DNA of 64,000 nucleotides, taken from the NCBI GenBank assembly GCA_013396755.1, contig VWZF01002690.1:1593465-1657464 (forward strand). Reading direction: 5' to 3'. Below the pieces are notes generated by a model. The model saw nothing but the letters and a program-made list of their open reading frames with translations. It was not told where the DNA came from and searched no databases. The translations under genes and the position numbers were made by a program. Every line of letters starts with the position of its first letter. Position 1 is the stretch's first letter. The stretch is from Sclerurus mexicanus (Eukaryota; Chordata; Aves; Passeriformes; Furnariidae). This document shows positions 25,601 to 33,582 of the stretch, piece after piece.

Positions 25601-28600
25601 CCTCAGCAACACCAAGGACGCCATCCGTGATAAATTCTGCCTCTTCACCATCGGCATTGGTAACGATGTGGACCACAAGCTGCTGGAGAGGATGGCACTG
25701 GAGAACTGTGGCATGACGAGGCATTTCCAGGAGGATGAGGATGCAGCCAGCCACCTCAAGGGGTTTGTTGTGCTGTTTCTGAGCTTATATCTGCATTGGG
25801 TTCTTTGGGCAAAGGGTTTGGGATGGAAAATTCTCTAAGGAGACGTAGCAGGGACTGAGAGTCTCCCTGAGGCTCAACTCTGTTTCCTTGAGGCTGAGTA
25901 TGCTCAGATACTGAGGATGCCTACCCAGAAATTGTCTCCTTCCTTTGACACCCCTTGAGTTGTACTGAAGCTTCCCAGCCCTTCAGAACAAGGCATTTGT
26001 TTCCTTAATTTCGACTGTTGTTTTGGGTATGTAAACCCAGAGAGTTGGGAGGCACGAGGGCCAACTCTGCACAGGTAGATGATGGGAGGAAAGCATGCAT
26101 TGCTCACTTTAAATTGACAACATAAACAGAATGGAGGGAATCAGGAAAGAAGATCCCAACTTGGGGCAGAGAATTATTTCTTTATTTTTTGAAAATGATA
26201 ACCTTTGCCCAAACTCCAAAATATTCAGCTTTGAAAAACAAAGATCATTCCTGGGATGATCATAAAGTCAGTTAATTCCCTCATTCTTGATGACACAACT
26301 CCTAGTAAGTTTCCTGTAATCGTCATTATCCAGTAAGACCAGAGGTCATGCTCCTCATCTGTGATCAGGGAGCTGTAGTCCAAGAGGACACCCTTGTGAG
26401 GCAAAGCAAAAAGATACCTGAACCACAGCTCTGACTGAAATGTCAGGCACTGTGTCACCATTTCCAGACAAAAATGTTTGGCTTTCACTCCCAAACTGGT
26501 AGTGTTTTGAACCTCAGAAACTGAAAAGAGGCAGTCATTGACCAGAGAGCTCTGCCTATTTTGTGCCTAATTCATCTGGAGCAATGAGACCATGCAGTTT
26601 CCACTAGAGCCTCACTTTCCCTGGTGGTTATGTGTGAACAAGAGTTCTTTTTAAACCGAATTTTGTAGATCCATCTGCCACTCCACCCATGTTATTTCCT
26701 TCTCAGAACATGTATTTTGGATAGCGAGTGGCATTCTAAGGCAAATAAGGGATGTTCTGACTGATTGGGCTGCGGGAACCCAGCAGGGCAAGTACTTGTT
26801 GAAACACCTCTATCTGATAAACAGCTCACTGTTTATTAAGCTCAGCGATAGCAAACCCATTTGGCATCTGGTGCCAAATTTATACAGAAAAGCAAAATCA
26901 CTGCTGGAGGTCAATTCATACCTCTGTTGGAGGGAAAATCTATGTGGGTGCCGATGTAATTTCTGATTTTTGTGGTCAGTGCATTGCATTTTCATACAGA
27001 TACTTCCTTGACTTGTACTGTAAGACAGGTTGTATCTCTCCCCCATTTCTTACAACCTGGAAGATACTTCTCGGAGAGTTCTCAGGTTTAATTCACTCAT
27101 GTTTTTAAATCTGGTGAGGTCTCTGCATGAAAGACACCGTGTTCTCAGACACACTTTAAAAGAAAGTCAAGCAATTCAGGCTTTGGGTTCCCTTGGAGAG
27201 AGAAAAAAGCACAAAGTGTGACTTGAGCTTCCAGACAATCTGTTTAACCAGATGTGTAAAACAAATGCAGCTTGAACTAAACAAAGGGCCGAGGCCAATT
27301 CTTTATTTATTTACCAAATTAAATTCAAATGACTTGCCAAGAGATGAGCAGCCTGGCGCTTAAATGGGAAATATGGCATTCTTGGAGCAGCTTGGGAAGA
27401 ACCATCAAAAGCACATTGCTGCAGGGAAAACACTGTGCTGTAAACCTGGGCCTCGACCCTTGCAAAGACTTTCTGGGATGCCCAGTGTGAGGTGTTCTCA
27501 GAAATGTGGTAAATCGTGACAACAAGGCATGGCAGGGCTAAGCTCTCTGGTTCCATGGAATCCATGCCTTGCTCCAAACAGAAAATCAACAAGGTCGTGA
27601 GTTCTTTTCTGCCAGGGCACCTATATTTAGTAGTTAGAATTCCTCCATTCCTTGGAAATTCCTCATTTATGGGGGCATGGTGAGATTCCTTCTTGATTTT
27701 CTTTCTCCTTTGGCCCTTAAAAAACTGTATTCCTGCCTGTCCTACACTGATCATCCTAAATGGTAGTATCTAGGGGTCTTCCAGAGATACAGAAGCTTTG
27801 GTTTGGAGTCTCTCCAGCTTTGGGGGACCTAACGTTTTGGTCTTAGTTTCTGGCTCTGGAATACCAAACATAAACTAAAACTAAATTAAAAACTAAACTA
27901 AAAAACTGTGGCTAATAGCATCTCTTCTAAGTATATTTTTTAAAAACTAGGTTGCTTTCTGTGAGCCTCAGAAGCCAAGAATTTACTTTTAATGGACAAA
28001 TGTTCTTAAGCAGACTTAAGTGATCACAAATACCTCCTTGCAGAGATCTGGAATCATATTGGAAGGGAGGTGACTGCCAGGCCAGGCTGGGATCCTTCTG
28101 AGTATACTTGAGACACTGTTTAGATGCCTAAGGAACACTGAAAACCAAAATGAGGCAGAGAATCATTCTGGTTGAAAGGGACCTCTGGACATCAATTCAA
28201 CCTCCTGCTAAGAGAAGAGCTAACTTCAAATTTAGATGAGGTTTCTCAGGGCTTTGTCCACTCAGGTTTTAAAAATCCCTAAGGGTGGAGAATCCCCTGT
28301 CACTCTGGGTCCTGTTACAGTGGACACAGTAGTTAAATTTGGTGTCTGGTAGCATTAACTGCCCCTGAGTGTCTTAGGAGCCATGGTAGGTAACCCGACT
28401 GCATCCTTGGCCACGTGCAAGAGCGTGTGCATCCACATGGGTGAACAGCACTAACAGTGAGAAATGTGTCTTGGTTCAAGGTTCTATGATGAAATAGGAA
28501 CACCCCTTCTCTCCGACATCCGCGTTGATTACCCAGAAGATGATGTGGAGCAAGTCACCCAGAATTTCTTCCCCAACTACTTCAATGGCTCTGAGATCAT

Positions 28601-31600
28601 AATTGCTGGCAAACTCATCAACCGCACCTCGGATAAGCTCCATGTGGAGGTGACTGCCAGCAATTCCAAGAAGTATATCCTCCTCAAAACAGACGTGGCC
28701 ATTGATCTGCCAAGCAGGAATGACATCAGAGGTGTCCCCGGCCTGGAAGATGGCAAAGGTGATAAAAATTACATTGAGAGGGCATGGAGTTACCTCACCA
28801 TCAAGGAATTGCTTAACTCCCGGTTGAAGAGTGATGACAGTCGGGAAAAAGACTATTTGACGGAGAAAGCCAAGTCAATGGCCTTGGCTTACAATTTTGT
28901 TACTCCCTTCACCGTCCTGAAGATGAGAGAGGCTGGGCTCCGCTCAGAACCACCTCAGGAGGAGTTTATCAGCCCTTCTACTGATGGAATCGGGGCAAAG
29001 TTGCAGAGCTTGCAGGGGCACAAGGCACCACCAGGTATGAGAGAAAAATCCCCTTGTGCTGGTAAGAAATCTGCTTGCATAGGTGATGTCTCATGGCTGA
29101 CTTTGATACAGGGATGATCCTCGCCAATGAACTGAGGGGTAAAGCTGAAATTTTCATACCAATTTTGCTAATTGTGTGCTGGGTAAACTTAAGTAAACAT
29201 TTTAGGCACCTCATTCACCTCCTTGAAGCACTTAGTGCTGTAGGAACTATTGAAGAAAAACTGGTGTTCTAAACGAAGCTTAAAGGAACTGCAGGAATAT
29301 GTCCCATAATCTCTCTGATTAATATTTTAGAAACATTTTTATGCTGTGACTTTTTCTGCTGCTGAACAAATAATCACAACAGCCTTCCCTCCCTAATTCT
29401 AGGTATACGCAGAGAACAAGATAAACAAAGAATTAAAATCTCCAAAACTTCAGGTCAGTGCCTGTTTTTGTGCCTTTAATAACACAAAATAATAGTGGTT
29501 GATTTGTGGAAATCTCAGATGCTTGTCACTGTGGTATAACCATTCAGATGGATCAGCCAAAATCCTGTTTGCTAGACATACAGAGTAGGGAGGAAAATGA
29601 AAACAAAAACAAAATACAGAGAGGATCAGGAATGAGAAAGAGTGTGGGCAAACGTACCAAGGCAAATGATCTACAACAACTGATCCTCATGTCTGAGACC
29701 CCTGTAGGTTAAGGGAGAACAGGAAACACATTCTCTTTGTACTAGGTCTAGTGAAAACATTTTATAAAGAAATGTTGCTGAGACACAAAAAATACTGTTG
29801 AAGGGGAAAAAAAGAATATTCTGTAGTATTTTCTATTTCTCTGTTGGTTCTGCATCTCCACTTAACATTCTTTTCATACTTAAAAACAAAAGAGTAAGTT
29901 CAGATCAAAAATTTTGACTTGAATTTCATTGATAAGGTCAAATTTACTTTAAGTTTTTGTCTTGTTTTATTAATGATGTTTTGTTTTATTAATCATTTAT
30001 AAATGATTTATTTATTATAATGATTTACAGTAGTTGGTGATGGGTGAAGGATGGTTGAAAAATTAAGATTATGGGATCAATATTTGCTGTTGACTGTTCC
30101 AATCTGATATTGAGGGCCAGAAGGGTTCAGTGTGAGGTTCACCCATCAGTCTTTTGTTAGAAAATACATTTGTTTGTGCTGTGGGGGATGTAGCCTGCCA
30201 AGAAAGTGAGAAGAAGAGTTTAAAACACTTGCATGATAACTCCCATAAATCACTGAAATTATATTCCAGAGAGAAAATATCCTGATTTTCATCCAGATTG
30301 GATTTTGAGTTTTCATTTAAAACCCAACCTCTTCAGTGAGAAAAACAAAACAAGCTTTGTGGAAAAACAAAGCAAAACTTGGCATTTCCTGGCAAACTCC
30401 ATTTGACCCTCTAAAAACAACAAACCAGGAGGTCTTGGAAAAAAACAGGGACAAACACTTTAAAAAGCAGTTTTGTTACTATCTTGGATGTTGCAGTTTT
30501 GTGTAAGTGTCTCCCATTTGTCTTTTTTTCCCATGTCTTCTCAGCGGATGGAGACCCTCACTTCGTCATTGATTTTCCCTCCAGCAAGTTCTCTGTCTGC
30601 TTCAATATCGACGGAGAGCCAGGGGACATTCTCCGGCTGGTCTCTGATCACAAGGAATCTGGTGAGCAGCCAAGTCAAGCAGCAGGAAAGCTGAAGTGTA
30701 AGGCCAGCTCTCCAGCTGTAAGACTGAGCACCAAAGGTGCTTCACAGGCAAGAAAGGGACAGAAAATCAGAAGAAGGTTCTTTGATGGTGCAACTTCATA
30801 ATTTCTCCAGATAGAAAGTCACAACATGCAAATAAAACATTTACGTTTGCCAAAATCGCTCTGTTGTCGAAACTTTGCTCTTTACTTACAGTACTGCTTG
30901 GTGTAGGACAGGAACAAAGTACCCAAAGAGGCTCTCCAAGCAGCGAGGCTGTTTCAGTAAAGAAACTACCAAACTGTCATGACAGCCTTGAGAAAACCTA
31001 CATGATTCAGGATCTGATTTGCCCAAGCCAGTCTGATCCTCAGGGGCCCAACCTGTGGTCTGATCCCATCTGGAATTCTAAGCAGGGCAGCTAATAAGTA
31101 GATTATGACCTGAGCAGGGGAGAAAGGGGTGTCAAAACCAGAGACAATTCACAGATTTGTTTTATGAGACCCCACAATAAGGTTACAAGAATTCTGTTCC
31201 GAGTGGCAGTGGTCTAACCTCCACATTTCCATGTCCACGCCTGCTGTAGTAATCCAGTTTCTGGCAATGTTTCTCTTAATCTTCTTTCACAGATTGTTTG
31301 TGCTACTGCTTGAATGATTCTGTGGCTCAGATGCAGAATGAGCTTGAGGAGAATAGACTCTGTAGCACCAGCAAGTTGAATCTTTGAGGACAGAAATGAG
31401 AGATCCCACCAGGAATGAGTGGATATGGAGATATTTCATCTCAGTGTTAATGGATTTGGTCTAGCTTGGGTTAGCAACAAGCCTTCTCCTTTATTTTTAC
31501 TGTTCAGAGGCCTGTGGCAAGTGAGACAGTGTCTTAGGGACAGCAAGTCACAAAAATCATGGTTGGGAATCTTACTGTGGACATCTAAGCTTTATTTGTC

Positions 31601-33582
31601 TCTGTGGTACCTGCACCTTACGTTTTTCTAAAGTGGTTCTTTTTGTAGCAGTGGGTACGCTGTGCTAGGATTAATGGGTTTGGGGGCACCTGTCTCCAGG
31701 CAAGGCCAGTATTTCTGAGCTTTGGTAAATTTATGTGCTTACGAGGTAATAATTTTATAACAAACTGGTTATACTCTCTTGCATCCTGGTAAGTAAAATA
31801 ACTGAGCACAAGGTGGTGAATCTGCATGTCCTCAGTGGCAAGGCTTGTGTTTTTGAGACAACAGACCTATTTTGGTTCCAGCTTTCACTTATTGATTACC
31901 TTCCTACAAGGTGTAACCGTGAATGGGCAATTGATTGGAGCTCCTGCACCACCCAATGGCCACAAGAAGCATCGGACCTACTTCAGCACCATCACTATCC
32001 TCAGCAATAAGCCAGAGAGATCCTACCTAGAGATCACACCCAGAAGAATCATCCTGGATGACGGGGAAAGACTTGTCCTGTCCTGTGGTCGGAGTGCCGT
32101 TGTGCGAAGCAGGAGCCTCGAGGTGTCCATCTCTGCCAACTCCAATGTCACTGTGACAATACGAGACACCATCAGCTTTGTCATCCTGATCCACCGGTAC
32201 AAGAAGCCGGCCCCGTATCAGAGGAATCACCTGGGGTTCTACATCTCCAACAGCAAAGGCCTCTCTTCTGACTCCCATGGGCTACTGGGTAGGTAACAGG
32301 TTCTCAGGTTCAGAGCTGTAAATCAGACAAAAATGATCCTTCCAAAGAGGCAGGAGGGAAGGAACAAGGTGGGGATTAAGTGCCCAGGTGAGACTTTTAC
32401 ATCTACTCTCAAACAACTTCTCTATTCGAGCATCCCCAACTCCTCTCCCATCGTTTCCTCTATGAGCTGTCTCCCACTATCCCAGCTACACGGCTGTGCC
32501 TGGTTTTCACTTTTCCACTCTTTTAATGATTGTTTAATACAGGTACTATTAGAATACACATGCTTGATGCTCCCAATACAGAGACAGAAACCAAATATTC
32601 CAAAACAACCCTTGGTGGCCCCTTTCTTTCAAAGGTGAAGGGGAATAAGTCATCCCCACATTTTGAAGGAACTAGGCTTTAGGTAGGCTCGTGGAATGAC
32701 CAGATGGTTGGGTTCTTTCAGCCAACACAAAACATTGGTATTTATGCTTGTGTACAGGTGCAGAACTTTAAGACTGATGCCATAGCTTCGGTGCCACTCA
32801 TGTAGCACCAAGTTAAGCAGGAGATGATCCCTCAGGAGTGGAGGTTTGGATTCAGGCCACTCTCATGCACAAACCTCTAAATCCACACTCAGGCTTGGCC
32901 TAAAAGATCTTGCCCCCAAGAAGGCAAGGGAAGGGAATGCGGAGCTTCAGGCCTAGATCTTCCTGCTTGCTGATGGGCATCGTGTGGGTTATTAACCTCT
33001 AGTAACCATGTCCCACGGAAGGGAACTTATTACCAGCAGCTAAAAAGGCTCTTTAGCTCAGGGAATTTATCTTGACCAGTGGAAAAAAAAAGACAGGGTT
33101 TTATTCTAACGTCTGTGTTTGTAGGAACTGGATTCATCCTGCTGTTGCAAAGTCCTTTAGAACCCCATGTGCTAAGAATCCTCAGATACAGCCTCCTAGA
33201 AAAATAAACCATCCAACCACAAGAGTTTATAAACAGGCATGAATCACTCAGTCATGGACTCTTATTTTTATCTTGCCCTGCAGGTCAGTTCTTGAACCAT
33301 GAAGTTAAACTTCTTCAGGAACCTCTAAACACGAGTCATCATCAGATCACTCAGAATCAAACTGAAGTGCTAAAGCCAAACCCCACAAACACCCTGAAAG
33401 TGAAGGGACGGCTCGTTCCTGTTGTGTGGAAGCAGAGGAGGATCTACAATGGCCAGCAGGAAGTTGAGTGCTGGTTTGCCAAAAACAATGCGGACAAACT
33501 GATCGATGGGAACTATAAGGACTATTTGGCTTCTCACCCTTTCGACACAGGGACCAGCCTTGGGACCATTAACAGCCTTTAA
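221..33582 (+). CDS. ITIH5: Inter-alpha-trypsin inhibitor heavy chain 5, 3' part (ten coding exons, 5' end outside window)
   Basis: ITIH5 is a secreted heavy-chain family protein of the extracellular matrix, linked to hyaluronan stabilisation. The coding exons are 221-471, 7794-7963, 8507-8623, 22827-22998, 25453-25762, 28481-29034, 29403-29453, 30545-30661, 31911-32288 and 33284-33582. Every junction is AG/GT and the phases match throughout, giving 805 residues after one split codon. In order, the product shows the end of the VIT domain (about 1-70), a vWA domain (about 160-340) with MIDAS residues D167-S169-S171, T238 and D273, the motif D545-P-H-F, and the heavy-chain C-terminal domain (about 580-780). 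Potential N-glycosylation sites are visible at N375 and N387 and further on in NVT and NQT. Similarity is closer to human ITIH5, as I recall it, than to ITIH1-4, for example at PKNVVFVLDSSASMVGTKL. Human ITIH5 is about 940 residues, so roughly 140 residues and the signal peptide are missing on the left. Confidence 0.95.
4515..4608 (+). repeat. (ATCT)n microsatellite, about 23 units
   Basis: This is an uninterrupted tetranucleotide array in the 7.3-kb ITIH5 intron. It runs from the A after the poly-A start to the TATTTT that ends it. It creates a spurious open frame of repeating Leu-Ser-Ile-Tyr that is not a gene. The array is pure, so it is probably length-polymorphic. Confidence 0.98.
4890..5035 (-). 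mobile_element. Possible MIR-type SINE remnant (minus orientation)
   Basis: The stretch reads like a decayed reverse-complement MIR core. It has an ATTATGCCCATTTAGCAGG block, then GGGAAGCTGAG, then GGCAGGACTGTAACTC. These align by eye to the MIR blocks for 'ccccattttacagatgaggaaactgag' and 'ggcagagccgggattcgaac'. Divergence is high, so this is tentative. Confidence 0.4.
5446..5592 (+). repeat. Diverged direct repeat, copy 1
   Basis: This stretch shares an ordered series of blocks with 5890-6052. They include AGCTRTAAAAGTAA, CCAAATCA, TATTGATTTATGA, TGTACA.AGA, AGTAAAAGT and ATCATTTTATAA. The blocks keep the same order and similar spacing, so this is a true old duplication or two copies of one unknown repeat family. 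Confidence 0.65.
5890..6052 (+). repeat. Diverged direct repeat, copy 2
   Basis: This is the partner of 5446-5592. It has the same order of blocks and is slightly longer because of an insertion around CATTCCTATGCCC. The copies start about 444 bases apart. No coding capacity or terminal repeat was seen that would identify the family. Confidence 0.65.
6080..6160 (+). mobile_element. Possible MIR-type SINE remnant
   Basis: The order is GGAAGTCTGGTGAGTTAGG, then CCTCCTTTTCTTCTTG, then TTAAATGGTCATAATCA. It resembles the plus-sense MIR blocks 'gacc..gggcaagtcactt', 'cctcagtttcctcatctg' and 'taaaatggggataata'. The match is short and decayed. It directly follows copy 2 of the diverged repeat. Confidence 0.35.
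7794..7963 (+). CDS. ITIH5: ITIH5 exon: VIT-vWA linker
   Basis: The acceptor is TCAACAG ending at 7793 and the donor is GTACTG at 7964. It begins with two bases of a split glycine codon and ends on a codon boundary. It encodes a proline-rich start (SPPPSTV) and then ARNGILGDFIIRYDVNREL, the conserved strand just before the vWA domain of ITIH proteins. Confidence 0.95.
7964..8506 (+). other. ITIH5: ITIH5 intron, 543 bp
   Basis: This is a short intron. The acceptor is CTTGCTCTTCCACAG. Nothing else recognisable was seen in it. Confidence 0.9.
8507..8623 (+). CDS. ITIH5: ITIH5 exon: start of vWA domain, MIDAS DxSxS
   Basis: The exon has 39 whole codons, with donor GTGAGG at 8624. It encodes LNGYFVHYFAP and then the first vWA strand with DSSAS at 8585-8599. 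This is the metal-ion-dependent adhesion site signature, with all three coordinating residues (Asp, Ser, Ser) kept. The 220-codon open frame on the opposite strand here is a shadow. Confidence 0.97.
9771..9910 (-). mobile_element. CR1 LINE 3' fragment, minus orientation
   Basis: It starts with AGAATCACAGAATGGCTTGG and runs through GGGACCTTAAAGATCATC and CACTAGACCAGGTTGCTC to AACACCTCCAGGAATGGG. This is the reverse complement of the avian CR1 3' end. It is truncated and carries no ORF. Confidence 0.93.
11640..11765 (+). mobile_element. CR1 LINE 3' fragment, plus orientation
   Basis: It contains GGAAGTGCTCAAAGAGCATG, GGGGACATGGTTTAGTGGTG, GGCAGTGCTGGATTAATG and GATGATCTTTGAGGT. These are blocks of the CR1 subfamily with a TTTAGTGGTG core, shared with 59620-59790 and, in reverse, 39450-39845. 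Confidence 0.85.
14635..14765 (+). repeat. G-rich low-complexity stretch
   Basis: Many runs of three to five G occur on the plus strand (GTGGGCAGGGG, GGAGGGAGTGGGG, GAGGGGG, ATGGGG, GGAGGGGGAGC), with short GGAG/CTGGAG repeats. It could form G-quadruplexes. It also produces overlapping open frames on both strands that I do not regard as genes. Confidence 0.6.
14922..15206 (-). mobile_element. CR1 LINE 3' fragment, minus orientation
   Basis: This is one of the longer CR1 fragments here. It runs from a GAATCCTAGAATGATTTC start through GGACCTTAAAGACCACC, CCATGGGCAGGGACACCTTC, CAGTGAAGAATTTCTTCC and CCCCCTTGTCCTATCACT. It is clearly the reverse complement of the CR1 3' region. Confidence 0.95.
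16267..16282 (+). repeat. Poly-T run
   Basis: A homopolymer of about 14 T follows AACAAAC and ends in AAAATG. Just upstream, TTTTTTAATCAGTGTTTG and TTTTTTAATCAATGTTGAG form a small direct repeat. Confidence 0.8.
22827..22998 (+). CDS. ITIH5: ITIH5 exon: vWA middle
   Basis: The exon has 57 codons plus one base. It encodes TKEALFTILQDLRPEDHF and IIGFSNRIKVW, then HNMSPTGG, which leads into the MIDAS threonine carried by the next exon. The donor GTACAA at 22999 is weak, but the phase and the protein alignment require it. Confidence 0.95.
23200..23279 (+). mobile_element. CR1 LINE 3' end, plus orientation
   Basis: It contains GCAGGGAGGGTGGACTAGAT, GACCTTTAAAGGTCCCTTCC and a terminal TATTCTATGATTTTATATGA. 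This is the short 3' terminus of CR1 with its ATTCTATG-type tail. Confidence 0.93.
23905..23985 (-). mobile_element. Possible MIR-type SINE remnant (minus orientation)
   Basis: The order GGTCAAGGGACCTGCCCAGC, then AAAAGTGGGACTAGACTC, then CAAAGCCTTTTACTCC resembles the MIR blocks for 'ttgcccaaggtcacacagc' and 'gtggcagagccgggattcgaac'. It is decayed and tentative. Confidence 0.4.
25453..25762 (+). CDS. ITIH5: ITIH5 exon: vWA C-terminal half
   Basis: It completes a split glycine and then encodes TNINGALQTG with the MIDAS threonine (25455-25457). It continues SVSLIIFLTDGRPTVGE with the MIDAS aspartate at 25560-25562, and then TIGIGNDVDHKLLE. It ends with two bases of a glycine codon. The donor GTTTGT at 25763 is weak but fits the next exon's phase. 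It is the most conserved exon in the window. Confidence 0.97.
25763..28480 (+). other. ITIH5: ITIH5 intron, 2.7 kb
   Basis: It holds a minus-oriented CR1 fragment at 28155-28318 and an A-rich stretch near 27868-27910 built of TAAAACTAAA-like units. No exon-like block was seen. Confidence 0.85.
28155..28318 (-). mobile_element. CR1 LINE fragment, minus orientation
   Basis: It starts CAGAGAATCATTCTGGTTG and runs through AAAGGGACCTCTGGACATC, CAACCTCCTGC and GGCTTTGTCCACTCAGG to GGGTGGAGAATCCCC. It belongs to a different and more diverged CR1 subfamily than the 'GGGCAGGGACACC' copies. Confidence 0.85.
28481..29034 (+). CDS. ITIH5: ITIH5 exon: post-vWA region (largest exon here)
   Basis: This exon is 554 bases. 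It encodes FYDEIGTPLLSDIRVDYP, FPNYFNGSEIIIAGKLINRTS with two N-glycosylation sites, the IERAWSYLTIKELL helix region, and AYNFVTPFTVLKM, then a variable linker. The donor at 29035 (GTATGA) gives a linker length close to human ITIH5. A second in-frame donor, GTAAGA, lies at 29062. Confidence 0.95.
29035..29402 (+). other. ITIH5: ITIH5 intron, 368 bp, with alternative in-frame donor
   Basis: The intron starts GTATGA and ends TCCCTAATTCTAG. If retained, the frame continues to a TGA at 29115-29117. An alternative donor GTAAGA at 29062 would add nine codons without changing frame. Confidence 0.85.
29403..29453 (+). CDS. ITIH5: ITIH5 small exon: linker before DPHF
   Basis: This is a 51-base exon, with acceptor CCCTAATTCTAG and donor GTCAGT at 29454. 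It encodes a basic stretch ending QRIKISKTS, matching the basic linker of human ITIH5 that precedes the DPHF motif. It is too short to stand out as an ORF, but the phase at both ends fits its neighbours. Confidence 0.9.
29454..30544 (+). other. ITIH5: ITIH5 intron, 1.1 kb, with AT-rich palindrome
   Basis: It contains an AT-rich block at about 29.93-30.03 kb with repeated TTTTATTAAT and a perfect 18-base palindrome. The acceptor is CCCATGTCTTCTCAG. Confidence 0.85.
29991..30008. repeat. Perfect 18-bp palindrome in AT-rich block
   Basis: AATCATTTATAAATGATT equals its own reverse complement. It follows two direct TTGTTTTATTAAT copies at about 29963 and 29983. It could be a binding site for a dimeric homeodomain-type factor, or chance in AT-rich DNA. 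Confidence 0.6.
30545..30661 (+). CDS. ITIH5: ITIH5 exon: DPHF processing motif
   Basis: It encodes DGDPHFVIDFPSSKFSVCF and DGEPGDILRLVSDH. The Asp-Pro-His-Phe at 30553-30564 is the conserved heavy-chain motif. In ITIH1-3 cleavage there leaves the Asp C-terminal and ester-linked to chondroitin sulfate or hyaluronan. Whether ITIH5 is processed the same way in this species is inference. The donor is GTGAGC at 30662. Confidence 0.96.
30662..31910 (+). other. ITIH5: ITIH5 intron, 1.25 kb
   Basis: The donor is GTGAGC and the acceptor TTCCTACAAG. No repeats or exon-like blocks were recognised. Confidence 0.85.
31911..32288 (+). CDS. ITIH5: ITIH5 exon: heavy-chain C-terminal domain
   Basis: It encodes VTVNGQLIGAPAPPNGHKK, NKPERSYLEITPRRIILD, SISANSNVTVTI and HLGFYISNSKGLS, the core of the inter-alpha-trypsin inhibitor heavy-chain C-terminal domain, with an NVT glycosylation site. 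The donor is GTAGGT at 32289. Alignment with human ITIH5 as I recall it is nearly gap-free. Confidence 0.97.
32289..33283 (+). other. ITIH5: ITIH5 last intron, 1.0 kb
   Basis: The donor is GTAGGT and the acceptor CTTGCCCTGCAG. Nothing else was recognised. Confidence 0.85.
33284..33582 (+). CDS. ITIH5: ITIH5 last coding exon with stop
   Basis: It encodes QFLNHEVKL, a variable linker with an NQT glycosylation site, LVPVVWKQRRIYNGQQEVE, CWFAKNNADKLIDGNYKDY and LASHPFDTGTSLG, ending at TAA 33580-33582. The C-terminus has the same HPFDTG ending as human ITIH5. Confidence 0.97.

Noticed and set aside
27311..27754. 147-codon minus-strand frame in an ITIH5 intron
   Set aside because: There is no domain, it is antisense to the gene, and there are no splice or promoter features. 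It is consistent with chance.
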